From: Mytilus trossulus | Lineage: Eukaryota > Mollusca > Bivalvia > Mytilida > Mytilidae | Assembly: GCF_036588685.1 (NCBI RefSeq) | Contig: NC_086386.1 | Location: 44,439,878 to 44,503,877 of the forward strand | Reading direction: 5' to 3' | Length of the DNA: 64,000 nucleotides | In this document: one piece after another, positions 13,301 through 22,268 of the stretch | How the letters are laid out: each line of letters opens with the position of its first letter | Numbering within the stretch: position 1 is the stretch's first letter | Notes under the pieces: model-generated | Told to the model about the DNA's origin: nothing | Database searches by the model: none | Seen by the model: the letters and a program-made list of their open reading frames with translations, nothing else | Made by a program: the position numbers and the translations under genes

Positions 13301-16300
13301 TATTTCAAATAGTACCCCTTTGCTTTTTTGACACTCCGCTTCTTTGGCATTAGACGCATATGTGTAAAGCACACCTATCAAATCTTGCGTTGTGCTTCAA
13401 GAAAGAATAGACTAAAATGTAATATTAATTTATATGATTTTTTTTTCAAGGGGGAATCCTTCAAATAGACAACATCCAACCAGAGCAGAAAACTGCCCAA
13501 GGCTTCCATTTGGTCTTCAACACAGCGCGAAAATCATGCACCTGAAGGCGGTCTTTAGCTTGCCTCTAAACAATAACGAAGGTATACTAATGTATAGTAG
13601 TTCAGTGAAACCAAACGTTACAATTAAACCCGAAACTATGTGTCTTTGTAAAGGCAAATATTTTAAAACATTAATTTTATCTTAATAATGGTTCAAAAAT
13701 TTGAATGCATGCTTAATTAATATATAGATAAATTGATTGATGGAGGTAAACCGTAGCTGGCATAAATGCCTAGATAATCCGGTCTTGGTTAAACAAGATG
13801 CTCACATGAGCCCGAATAGCTCCCTTGGCAACATTAAACTTACATCAACAGTGAAGCCATTGTTCACGAAGTAAGTAAAATTGAAATAAATACAATTTAA
13901 AAATAATTCATAATAATGTTTAATATATGTAAGGACAAAAATCTAGTCAATAAACAATGTCAATGTCTATAAACTTCTATCATAAAATTCGAAGTATAAA
14001 TTTAAACTATAAAGATTGGTCAATATTTTTCTGTTAGACGCAGTGATTAAGGTGGCTCGGGTGTCTTCCTCCATCTTGTATTTGGAAGAACTTTGGTCTA
14101 GATATTTGATGAAATGTGCAAATTTTTAGAGTTGCATGTAATCTATGTTAAAAAAAATTGTGTTTCATCATAACTACAGCTGTAATTTCTCAAAAACACA
14201 TTGTTTGAGTCTGATTTTTTTTCAACTTTGACAAATAAGGGTAGAAAACTCAGATAAAGTTATTATAAATTTTTGTATACTAGAAAGTGTTATGAATTTA
14301 CCTAATTTGATATGTAGCTAGAAAACAAGTTCGGTGACCGCATTTTTTTCTTTTTCTTATCTAAAAGCATGTTATAAGAGCAACCTTCTCACAATTTATC
14401 TTAAAGTTCTGATAGTACGTTTTCTTTTTATCGCACAAAATTTGATTTTCCATGCATAATCTTTTCAAAATCGGACAATTTTGCACAACCTGTAGCGTGA
14501 AAAAAAGTCCAGTGACCCAAACTTTTTAATATATTTTCGCAAAAAACATAAAAAAAAATCATTTTCACAAGTTATGAACAAATTCTATCAATTCTAATTA
14601 AGACTCCCTAGCCACCTTAAAAAACCGTTTTGTATCTTGTAACTTTGAAAATAATTGCCGAAAACGAAAAATGAGGGAAAATTGTCATTCACAAGTTCTT
14701 TTATGATCAAAATAGCCGTTTATTATTTTACTCTGAAGCGACACCGCTGCTGGTGGAACGTTAAAAGATTTTGAAATCACTTAAAAAAGAAGGATAAATC
14801 TCTCTAATGCAAGATGTTACTCCTTGATCGGTTATTTCCGTGCTAAAAAGTTAAAACAAGCTACAATTGTTTGCACCTGTCCTAAGTCAAACACTTGTTG
14901 CTCAGTTGTTGCCATTTGTTGGTATGGTTCATACTTTGTGTTTCTCGTTTCTCGTATTTTTATATAAATTAGACTATTGGTTTTCCTGTTTAATTGATTT
15001 TACAATACACTTTTTGGGCCCTTTAGAGGTTGATGTTTCATGTGACCCAATGATCAATGTTGAAAGCAGTACATAGGCCTATGAAGATTTACTCTTTACA
15101 AATTGTCACTTGGATCGAGAGTTGTCTTATTGTCATTCATAACAAATCTTTTTATATCTAATTATCCATTAATGGTATCGCTATTATAAAAAACATCTTA
15201 CTAAAAACAGCAGAAAGAATTCTACAATTTAACAAATTATGACAGTCGTTGTTCATTCGTTTGATGTGTTTTATCAGTTGATTTTGCCATTCGATTAGGG
15301 ACTTTCCGTTTTGATTTTTCCTCGGAGTTCAGTATTTTTGCGAATTTACTTTTTGTTTGCAAAGTTTTCCTTTTTATGATGTAGATATTACAAAAAAAGG
15401 CAAGCAAGTGTTTATATATTTTTAAATTGTACAATAATTAGCAGATTTTGGGATAAAAAAAAATGTTTTGCTTCTGAATAAATATTTGAAAAATAAATTG
15501 CAGGAATTAACCTTAATGATGCTTCGCTTGTTCTGGGCTCATCAGGGTGTTCAGTCCCATCATTTATTGTCACTGTCATTAACTGTGATGCAAGATCATC
15601 AACTGTAACTTGTTGATTTGGAGGAGGGAACTGTTCCTCATGTCCTGGGTTTCTGCAACATCAATTTAAAATTACTATAAAATACTATGTGTACTCATAT
15701 TTTGGGGATTCAATTGACTAAAAGTTACATGCAAAATAGTTTTTGACTATCCTTGTATCATATAAATGTCTATTTGTTCAAACATACATGAAATGCGATT
15801 ATTTTAATTATTCTAAAAAGATGTTTTACTACTTACTTTTAATTTAAATTTAGAAACGAAAATGTATGTACTCACACTAACTTCCTGTCCAAATATGCTT
15901 TATTTTCGAGATCTGAGTGAAATGCTGCAGCTTTACCTAACTGTCTGCATTGTGCTATTTTATCATAGTCTTCTATTGCACTTTTGAACTTAATCCAAGA
16001 AGACAAGATTCTCAATGAGTATGTTTCTTTATAAACTGACTCTAAATTAGATTCCGCTGTTTTAATTAACATATGTTTTCTTTGGTAACTCTTTTTTAGT
16101 TCCTCAATTTGTTCTTCTATACTAGCAACTTTACATTCCCCTAACCAAGGGCTGGTATGCATTCTTGTTTTGTCTTGGTTTTTTATTTTTTCATGTATAA
16201 CCATAAGCTCTTTCTCTTTTTCTTTATATACTTTCTTATCATACGCTAGCTCTGTCAATTTTTCATTCATGACTCCCTTCATACAGTGTACGTCGTTCTT

Positions 16301-16570
16301 GATATTAGCTGCTGTTTGACTTGGAGAAATGATAGAATGGTCTGCTTGAATTTTACAGTATGTGCATACTACTTTGCAACACACGTTGCAGTATCCTGAA
16401 ATAGGTTTCGTATGACTGCCACATAAGTAATCGGCAGTTGAATTTTGTTTACCAATCATACAGTACTGCAGTTCTAAATGAGATGGCATACATTCGCTGC
16501 AAATATAGTGACGGCAAGATGTACAAACTTTAGTCGAACTATTACGTTTACAAATACCACAAACCTCCAT
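1032..16570 (-). CDS. B-box zinc finger / coiled-coil / Mieap-like C-terminal domain protein (12 exons)
   Basis: Minus-strand exons 16570-15876, 15652-15512, 13394-13221, 11779-11651, 10960-10772, 10202-10077, 7767-7642, 6632-6480, 5212-4987, 4026-3934, 3166-3071 and 1340-1032 all have AG/GT borders and join in one frame to 818 codons plus stop. Residues 1-80 hold two zinc-binding B-box modules without a RING (C4, C7, C16, C19, C24, C27, H31; then C50, H53, C61, C64, C69, C72, H78). Residues ~85-578 are charged coiled coil rich in K and E. Residues ~590-818 resemble the Mieap (SPATA18) C-terminal domain, with ELYDNEW, LCWLMAIQDP and YVVWPAMFLHIDGP as key motifs. Mieap acts in mitochondrial quality control; TRIM-type B-boxes and coiled coils mediate assembly. 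The function of the combination is unknown to me. Gene structure is strongly supported by phase continuity; the Mieap name rests on remembered family motifs. Confidence 0.8.
1525..2782 (+). mobile_element. Degenerate Tc1/mariner-like transposon
   Basis: Near-perfect 25-bp inverted ends (1525-1549 and 2758-2782; core AAAAAAGTATTGCAACACC) bound about 1.26 kb. Inside, the reading frame around 1996-2202 has a helix-turn-helix-like TVRDRLIATGYRAIRPLRRP segment typical of Tc1 DNA-binding domains. The region 2225-2340 recalls the C-terminal catalytic DLNPIEHxW region out of frame. The catalytic middle appears deleted and the frame is broken several times, so it is not autonomous. It sits just downstream (in gene sense) of exon 11, within the last intron of the B-box/Mieap-like gene. 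Confidence 0.85.
3071..3166 (-). CDS. Exon 11 of B-box/Mieap-like gene
   Basis: It is 96 bp, phase 0-0, with donor CAG/GTAAAC and the weaker acceptor CTTTTGAAG. It encodes residues 685-716 with CKEIIQIRRQSTEKSV, the expected central helix of the domain. Confidence 0.68.
3370..3620 (+). repeat. Interspersed repeat family R2 (CACACCAAACGAATGGACAA type), copy 1
   Basis: It is recognisably the same sequence as 20503-20760 and, more diverged, 16959-17270 and 18185-18310; the reverse complement lies at 15240-15350. Shared landmarks are GGCAAAATCAAATGAC, TGACTTGGTACAGGCATTTT and GGTGGATT(A/G)AACCTGG. It has no coding capacity. Confidence 0.8.
3934..4026 (-). CDS. Exon 10 of B-box/Mieap-like gene
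   Basis: It is 93 bp, phase 0-0, with an excellent polypyrimidine acceptor (TTCTTTTTTAG) and donor GTAAGT. It encodes residues 654-684, centred on STEQLNIIRKSI, which fills the helical gap expected between exons 9 and 11 in a Mieap-like domain. Confidence 0.65.
4987..5212 (-). CDS. Exon 9: start of the Mieap-like domain
   Basis: It is 226 bp, entering in phase 2 and leaving in phase 0 (donor GTATAT). It encodes residues ~578-653. DPNRP, ELYDNEW and a helix ending RHLYRIL match my recollection of the first third of Mieap C-terminal domains. The phase change from 2 to 0 at its end marks the join between the coiled-coil exons and the domain exons. Confidence 0.78.
5285..5400 (+). repeat. Degenerate interspersed repeat (GCGAGAAATCCTGCATCCGGAGGCG type)
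   Basis: A segment with CAATACAGCGAGAAATCC and a GGAGGCGGGTCT tail resembles 13480-13560 (CACAGCGCGAAAATCATGC and GAAGGCGGTCT). Both look like decayed copies of one family. It lies in intron 8 of the B-box/Mieap-like gene. Confidence 0.5.
5699..5900 (+). repeat. Interspersed repeat carrying a hammerhead ribozyme, copy 2
   Basis: A near-identical, full-length relative of 1-200 begins about AAGGATTTTCTTATCCC and ends about CCTTTGATAACTAT. It sits in intron 8 of the B-box/Mieap-like gene, antisense to that gene. Confidence 0.88.
5822..5865 (+). ncRNA. Type I hammerhead ribozyme core, copy 2
   Basis: All core nucleotides match copy 1: CTGATGA 5828-5834, stem II GTC/GAC around the loop TTATGTA, GAAA 5848-5851, palindromic stem III, GUC ending at 5859, and stem I 5822-5827 with 5860-5865. 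The only difference inside the motif is one loop base (A to G). Conservation of both stems while the flanks diverge favours a real RNA. Confidence 0.8.
6480..6632 (-). CDS. Exon 8 of B-box/Mieap-like gene
   Basis: It is 153 bp, phase 2-2, with acceptor ATTCAG and donor GTGTGT. It encodes residues ~527-577, including short internal repeats of the form KEKDDKI(S/Q)(A/S)L, a strongly charged coiled coil. Confidence 0.78.
7642..7767 (-). CDS. Exon 7 of B-box/Mieap-like gene (duplicate of exon 6)
   Basis: It is 126 bp, phase 2-2, with acceptor ACTTAG and donor GTATTT. Hand alignment with exon 6 gives about 25 identical residues of 41. Because either or both exons preserve the frame, alternative or mutually exclusive use is possible but not shown. 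Confidence 0.8.
7858..8060 (+). repeat. Probable interspersed repeat in intron 6-7 region
   Basis: The stretch with AACCGAGGGAAACGCATTAA and AAGAGGAGAACAACGAC looks like a repeat I associate with mussel genomes. No second copy is present in this window, so the call rests on memory. Confidence 0.4.
9226..9368. repeat. Long near-perfect hairpin (foldback element)
   Basis: Left arm 9226-9293 pairs with right arm 9297-9368. Matching blocks include CATTTTTCATATCA, CCCTTTATCGGCCC and GATATCAGCCC, and the centre is itself a small palindrome (GAGCC GAA GGCTC). It is much more GC-rich than its surroundings. It lies between exons 6 and 7 of the B-box/Mieap-like gene and could fold strongly in the pre-mRNA. 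Confidence 0.85.
10077..10202 (-). CDS. Exon 6 of B-box/Mieap-like gene (duplicate of exon 7)
   Basis: It is 126 bp, phase 2-2, with acceptor ATCCAG and donor GTATTT. It encodes residues ~443-484 of the coiled coil and shares the motif LHNHIIMKDKxIQR with exon 7. The two exons have the same length, phase and donor context, so one arose by exon duplication. Confidence 0.8.
10772..10960 (-). CDS. Exon 5 of B-box/Mieap-like gene
   Basis: It is 189 bp, phase 2-2, with acceptor TGTTTAG and donor GTAGGC. It encodes residues ~380-442, a Lys/Glu/Gln-rich coiled coil. Confidence 0.78.
11651..11779 (-). CDS. Exon 4 of B-box/Mieap-like gene
   Basis: It is 129 bp, phase 2-2, with acceptor TTTCAG and the weaker donor GTAATA. 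It encodes residues ~337-379, a charged coiled-coil stretch around DKEKDLETLNHKYASW. Confidence 0.7.
12870..13072 (+). mobile_element. 3' tail fragment of a reverse-transcriptase element
   Basis: It matches the downstream part of 29815-30050: GGGTGCCACATGTGGAG, CATTCCGGAGCAC, TTTTTGGTGGGATTCGT and GCCTCTGGTAT in the same order. Only the tail is present. It lies in an intron of the B-box/Mieap-like gene. Confidence 0.75.
13221..13394 (-). CDS. Exon 3 of B-box/Mieap-like gene
   Basis: It is 174 bp, phase 2-2, with acceptor TTGAAG and donor GTAAGC. It encodes residues ~279-336, containing a QDLIGVLYTYASNAKEAE segment and mixed helix. Confidence 0.75.
14047..14620. mobile_element. TTAA-bounded non-autonomous TIR element
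   Basis: It starts TTAAGGTGGCT and ends AGCCACCTTAA, with the inverted match extending imperfectly (CGGGTGTC against GACTCCCT). About 574 bp, no ORF. TTAA at both borders recalls piggyBac-type target sites, but the TIR start is not diagnostic. It lies in intron 2 of the B-box/Mieap-like gene. Confidence 0.6.
14871..15150 (+). repeat. Interspersed repeat family R3 (GCACCTGTCCTAAGTCA type), copy 1
   Basis: It matches 26105-26310 plus 26826-26882. Shared blocks in order are ACCTGTCCTAAGTCA, GACTATTGGTTTTCCTGTTT, a TGATCA(A/G)TGT block and TGGAT(C/G)GAGAGTTGTCT. It is non-coding and lies in intron 2 of the B-box/Mieap-like gene. Confidence 0.75.
15240..15350 (-). repeat. Interspersed repeat family R2, reverse copy
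   Basis: The reverse complement of the 3370-3500 sequence, with TCGTTTGATGTGTTTT and CTCGGAGTTCAGTATTTT as landmarks. Confidence 0.75.
15512..15652 (-). CDS. Exon 2 of B-box/Mieap-like gene
   Basis: The acceptor TTGCAG is at the right edge and the donor GTTAAT at the left. It is 141 bp, phase 2 at both ends. It encodes a Pro/Gln/Asp-rich, less helical linker (residues ~232-278). Only the phase-2 join gives an open frame; the alternatives stop quickly, which supports the boundary. Confidence 0.75.
15876..16570 (-). CDS. Exon 1: tandem B-boxes and start of coiled coil
   Basis: The exon opens at ATG 16570 and encodes residues 1-231 plus two bases of codon 232. It ends at a strong GTGAGT donor (plus-strand 15870-15875). 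The CxxC/CxxH spacing described for the whole gene lies in its first 80 codons, and the remainder is predicted helix. It joins exon 2 in phase 2. Confidence 0.85.
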
Positions 16571-16599
16571 GATGTTGTTGTATAGCTTAATTTATTACT

Positions 16600-16650
16600 T
16601 CCCGGATTAAAGTTCAATATTATAAATGTTATATATATAGTTATGGATAT
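16600..16650 (-). promoter_or_regulatory. Candidate TATA-containing promoter of the B-box/Mieap-like gene
   Basis: An A/T-alternating TATATATA run at about 16630-16640 lies some 60 nt upstream of ATG 16570 on the minus strand. Position and composition would suit a TATA promoter with a short leader, but such runs are common in AT-rich DNA and a 5' non-coding exon cannot be excluded. Confidence 0.25.
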
Positions 16651-16734
16651 TTTTAGCATATTGACACATCGATATACAGCGTTTAATTTTTATGTTAAAA
16701 CTGAATATTAAAAAGACAAATTCCTCCAAACACA

Positions 16735-18310
16735 AAATATAAAGTTGAAGAGCACTGAGGACCCAAAAATCCTAAAGTTGTGCTCATGCCTATTTATTCA
16801 GATAAAAGTATGATGATTGATTGAGATTTAATAGTATATATATAATTATATATAAAATTGTACGATATTGTTATATTTTTAATTTTACGATAGACATACG
16901 ATGTAAAAAGATGTTTACTGAAGCCTAGTTAACATGTAGAAAAATAAAAATCACTGAAATACTCAACTATTTTTTTAAAATGAGGGTCCCTAATCAAATG
17001 TCAAAATCGAAAGATCAAACACATCAAACGAATGGATCACAATTGTAATATTGCTTAATTGATGCAGGCATTTTCTTATGTAAAACATGGTGGATTAAAC
17101 CTGGTTGTTTAGCTAGCTAAACCTGACTTGCATGGCAGTCGCATAAAATTCTATTATATTGACAACTATGTGTGAACAAAACAAACAGACACAATAGGCA
17201 AACATTTCAATAGTAGTAGTACATAGAACACAATCTTTTGGTATCATCTTAATTACTCTAAACAAATAAACATACTAACCATGGAAGAATATCACAATGA
17301 CGGGATGTATAAATCGCGTCATATGAAAGAAACACAAAAAAAGACATATCATCAAAGCATATACAGTCCATGATCTAAGCCCAAGAATTTGCATCAAAAT
17401 GATGTTGAATAAAAAGTGAACTTATCTTCTGCACCACTTAGAAAACACCATATTTTAAAATTAAACTGTCACATCAATTATAGTATGTTAGTTCACAGAT
17501 ACCACATGGTTTCTCTCTCAATTTATAGGTGAAAATTGTTGCAAGAAATAAAAATGAAATACACAATACCAATCAAGAATAGTATCTTTTTTTTCAATAT
17601 ATATACAAATGTATATGATTTAGATTTTTTTACAATATTTGTTTTCTTTCTAAATTTGCAAGATAAGAATAATTTAAAAACCATCTACAAAAATAATTAG
17701 TTTTCAAATAAACCTTGATAGTTATGATTAACAAACTCAAAGAATATTTCCCCCCCCCTCAATTTTTTTTTTAATTTAAAAAAAAAGAAGGAGGCTTTTC
17801 AACCCCAATGTGTCTGTGCATTTTCCTAAAACTTTCAAAATGTTACAATTTTGTGTTTAAAACATCTGTTTGTTAAGTAATATAAATGGTCGCCTTATCA
17901 GTATGAAATGACAAATTTATAGCCCTACTTAACCATTTTATAATTGAGAGAAGATATGAAATTTTCACTTTCTTGTGCATGGAGTTAGGACTGATATAAG
18001 AAAAAAGAAAGAAAAGAAAACTAAAACTATTAAAAAAGCCTGTGCTGACATGAATTATCATTGATATGTCAATATTTATAAATTAACTGTTAACAAATAA
18101 AAATAGAATTTTTAAAATACTAAGGCTCTTCAACTTCGTACTTTATTTTGGCTTTTTTTTAAATACAAAATTTAATCCTGGTATATATGATGAGTTTATT
18201 TCCTTAATATTGACAAGCATGTGTGAACAAAACAAACAGACATTAAAAGTAAAAATGTCAAAAATAGGGGTACATCTGTAAACATTGTGTTATAATCTTA
18301 ATCAATTTAA
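16735..18310. repeat. Cluster of decayed repeat copies
   Basis: 16735-16800 is a reverse partial copy of the hammerhead-bearing repeat, without the ribozyme. 16959-17270 is a family R2 copy. 18118-18184 is a plus-strand partial copy of the hammerhead repeat in which the ribozyme part is missing. 18185-18310 is another R2 fragment (GTGTGAACAAAACAAACAGACA also occurs at 17169). 17271-18117 holds a C-tract at 17751-17759 and no gene. Confidence 0.65.
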
Positions 18311-18619
18311 AAACAAACAAAATTATTGTTAAATAAGAAACATGCAATTGTTCTGATTATCTGTTAAACAAGAAAATTTTGGACCAAGAGCATACACAAG
18401 TCGACCATTGGTCAGACAAATGTGTCCTGTAAGAGTGTCTATGAATATTAACCTTTTAATTTAAGTTAATTTTTTTTTAATCTGGTATCATTCTTGCAAT
18501 ATACAATAAATATGCACGATAATTACATCTGTACTTAGTTAGTCTTTTGTGTTTTGGGGTTGTTGTTTTTTTTTTGTGCATTTGAACGTTTTTTATTGCG
18601 TGCATTTCGCTGAAGTAGT

Positions 18620-18790
18620 ATATGTAAACTCATCATACATACCAGGATTATAATTTAATAAGCCAGACGCGCGTTTTGTCTACAAAAGACTCATCAGTGA
18701 CGAAGTTGAAGAGCAGTAAGGACCAAAATTCCTAAAAGTTTTGCCAAATACAGCTAAGATTATCTATGCCTGAGGTAGAAAAGCCTTTGT
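18620..18790 (-). repeat. Interspersed repeat with degenerate hammerhead, copy 3
   Basis: The reverse complement aligns with copies 1 and 2 along most of their length, including the CTCTTCAACTT and AGATTATCTATGCC (reverse) landmarks. It is more diverged than the other two. Confidence 0.82.
18662..18702 (-). ncRNA. Hammerhead ribozyme relic with G12 changed
   Basis: On the minus strand CTGATGA (18697-18691), stem II GTC/GAC and the palindromic ACGCGCGT stem III with GUC are intact. GAAA has become AAAA: position 18677 is T on the plus strand. G12 is essential for catalysis in hammerheads, so this copy should be inactive. Confidence 0.7.
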
Positions 18791-20502
18791 ATTTCAAAAA
18801 ATCTAATTTTTTTACTTTAAATAGTTAATTTATAAATATAATCATATCAATGATAATTCATGTCAGCACAAAAATGCTATATTATTTTAGGGGACAGCTG
18901 AATCCTTCCTCTGGGTGCGATATTTTCTCGCTTCATTGAAGACCCATTGCTTTATTAATACCTTGTGCTGTTATATACTCTTTGAAAGGGTTTTATCTTT
19001 TTGACATATTCCCCATTTTCATTATGTAGTCTAACATTTTATATTGCTCTGTTAATGCTTGAAAACAATAACTGTTGAGTACATCGTCCATGCATCAATT
19101 CCTTTCATACTAGCTGATACAAATTAAATTCAAAAGAAAATATCATCATAAGTTTGAAAATGTCCTAGTATAAAACAGTATGCATCCTGTACACGAGAGT
19201 TGAAGAAAGTTAAACAACTTTCAATTTCCAAGACAAGCAAAATGACGAACTCAAAGGCAGTATGTTATTAAAGTGCGTGCGACTGCATTCAAATTCATAG
19301 ATGAACCAAGTGTTCCATGGCAGCAATGTCGGTTTTCATGCACTTTTATAATTTTTAAATACTTGCTGTATCAGAAAAGGAAAATGTGAATTTATATTTA
19401 TATTTTAGTCATCAGGTTTATAAGAATGCAAACAAAATTGAAGAAATTTGTTTAAAAATGCTAATACTATATTTTTACTGTGTAAGAAAACATTATCGAG
19501 ATGAATTAATCAACAATTTATTTATAAAATGAAATTTAAAGCAATTTTAAAACATGTAACTGATATTTTATTTCAACACTTGACTGTTGATACCAAGCAG
19601 TGGCATCAACCTTGTTTAACATAATAGTACATGTTGTACATAGAGTGTATAACGATAGTGGGTTCTCTTTATCGAGTCATTATAGGTATGTTATCAATTT
19701 TACATCAAATACCACAATGTCATTAAAAGAAAATATTACTTTCAGGCATCAAAAGCATTTTCTGGGTTTATTTTCATCAGGAATGCCATATCCCTGACAA
19801 CTGAGATAATGATTTTATCAATGACTAACAGGCCAAAGCTAGAAAATGATATAACTATAAAATCCGTGCATTGGCAGTGCTTTTCTGGATTTGCCTTCAT
19901 AGGCCACGCTTAACCCTAAGTGTTGAAGTCAGGCAAGATCAATCCGTTAAGGGCTTTTGATAATGACCAATGTGTTGTTGTTATTGGTTCTGGTAGGCGG
20001 TGTATTTAGGTAGTAATTCATCTAATGTAATATTGTCTTAAATTTTTACTTGCTTCTTTTTTACCTTTGACAAGATTTCATTGAGCATATTCAAATGGTT
20101 GTCTTTTTGCTATTCTAATTTGCCTCAACGTGTTTCCAATTTGCAGTTTTAAAACACCTCTACAAACTGATCAACTGTGCTGATAAACATTTGAACACAT
20201 TACCATAAGTTACTAGTGCCATGAAGAACAGTGTAATAACAAGCAATGAGCTGACAAAACTGACATGAAACCAGGTTTCTTTATTTGAAGGTTACATTGT
20301 TGCAACTATAAGGGAAGATAGTACCAATGAAAGTGATGTTCTGTGCCTTACAGTCAATATCAAAGTTTTTGTCATCAGAAACAATACATTAATATTTGAA
20401 AAGCATTGGATGAACAGTTCAAAAGGTTCAAAAGTTATTGCACAGAAACGACAGAAAGTGACAATTTCCAATTTATCAAGGCCCATTTCTCATAACAACA
20501 AA
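18791..20502. other. Intergenic DNA, nothing recognised
   Basis: AT-rich sequence between the hammerhead-repeat copy and a family R2 copy. Open frames are short and have no splice-supported continuation. No inverted or tandem repeat was seen. Confidence 0.6.
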
Positions 20503-20760
20503 AAGTAAAATCACAAAAATACTGAATTCAGAGGAAAATCCAATCAGAAAGTCAATAATCACATGGCAAAATCAAATGACAAAACAAATCAAAAACGAAC
20601 GGACAAGAACTGTCATATTCCTGACTTGGTACAGGCATTTTCAAATGTAGAAAATGGTGGATTAAACCTGGTTTTATAGCACTAAACCTTTCACTTTGTT
20701 AACAGTCTCATCAAATTCTGTTATATTTACAATGGTGCGTGAACTAAATAGTGATATTCA
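20503..20760 (+). repeat. Interspersed repeat family R2, copy 2
   Basis: A close match to 3370-3620 through GGCAAAATCAAATGAC, TGACTTGGTACAGGC and GGTGGATTAAACCTGG, then a TTCTGTTATATTTACAATG tail. Confidence 0.82.
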
Positions 20761-22049
20761 TCAATATTCCTCTTGGTCTCCACATTGTCATCAGTGACGA
20801 TATATTCAAACTTGAAAAGTGTTGGTTTGACATTTTTAAATAATTCATAGAAACGACAAAAAGTAAAATTCTCCCATCTTTTTGTGGAAAATAAGTCCTG
20901 CATGGTAAAAGTTACAACCATCAATACCAAACTGGAACTCTTTTGCATTATCAGCAAACAACAAATTAATTTTAAAAATATTGATTGGACAAAATATAAG
21001 TTATTGCACAGAAACTGTTGACACTAGTCCATCATATTTCACATTTTGGATGGCTTGGAACTGACATGGCATTTAATGATTCATAGAAAATGCTATTTTG
21101 TCAAAATGTGCACAGGAAGTTTAAATTGCAGGGAGACAATTTTGGTAGAAAATGTTCTAAAATCTACTATACAAATCCTTGCTATTGTCAAATCTTCTAA
21201 TATATTTCTGGAGAAAATATATAAAATATTATAAAGTTATCACACTTAATCTTTACCAGCTGACTCACAAAGCTACATATAGATTATCATCTATATTTTT
21301 GTATAAAAAAAAGTTGACCCCAAAAATTTCAACTTGGGACCCTGCAAAATAAATATTTTGGGTACCCTGGCCCCTTGAGAAAAAGAGTTGAGTTTAGTCC
21401 CTGAAGATTATTTAATAATATTTTCTGAAGCTCAAGCTTTAGTTTTAATGATAAGTCTCTGAAATAGAACATTTACTATATCTGTTAACCCCATTAACCA
21501 AAATTTAAAGACCATTAATTCAATCTCTTGAATGATAGCAAAAATCAGAAATTGGAAGTATCTTTTATCATTCATAACAAATATCATTATTAGCTTATTT
21601 TATTAACAAAATATAACAATCTGTTGCAATACAATTTAACTTAGTTTCTGTTAGGAAAATATTTACAACATACAATTATTTGCTAACCAAGTTCTTTTTA
21701 ATTGCTAAGTCTTATCAAAAAGACCATTCATATCTTTTTATTTATATGAAACAATTGGAAAAATTATATCAAACAGTTTGGTTTTTTTAATGTTATATCT
21801 CAAACAAACATTTTTTAAAATATTTGTCATTTAATTTTTTGCGATTGTTTCTAATTTAAGATAAAAGATTCTACTGCTGTTTTTACCACCACTTCTAGTA
21901 AAATGTTTTGAGAGACTGTTCTTAATTTCTTTCATGTAATATGTGCATCTTTGCTGCATACAATAACAAGTGCTAAATTGTATCTGTCTGATCAGCACTA
22001 CTGTTTATAAACTCAGGAGATTCATTCATATTGAATTTTCACAATAACT
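20761..22049. other. Intergenic DNA 3' of the ankyrin gene, nothing recognised
   Basis: No coding exon, RNA gene or repeat is supported. It presumably includes the 3' UTR of the minus-strand ankyrin gene, whose poly(A) site I could not place. Confidence 0.5.
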
Positions 22050-22268
22050 TCATGTCCATGCCTGTGAAAAACTTTGTAATAATTCTATCATGCTGTCGTC
22101 GTCTGCATCTTTAGCTTCATCCATTATTGTCACTCCATCAGCATTTTTTACATTCTTATCTGCCCCTGATTTCAGTAACAATTTCATACTATCTTCATCA
22201 TTGTTCCCATAGGCATGCCATAATGGAGTCCAACCATCCTTATCTGGAGCATTGATGTCACAGTTGTT
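22050..22268 (-). CDS. Ankyrin gene, last exon with stop
   Basis: It is 219 bp including the stop, with acceptor TTCCTTCAG, phase 0. It encodes the last two repeats (DGWTPLWHAYGNNDED and a DGVTIMDEAKD repeat) and a short acidic tail. Confidence 0.85.
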   Translation of the reverse strand, partial: NNCDINAPDKDGWTPLWHAYGNNDEDSMKLLLKSGADKNVKNADGVTIMDEAKDADDDSMIELLQSFSQAWT

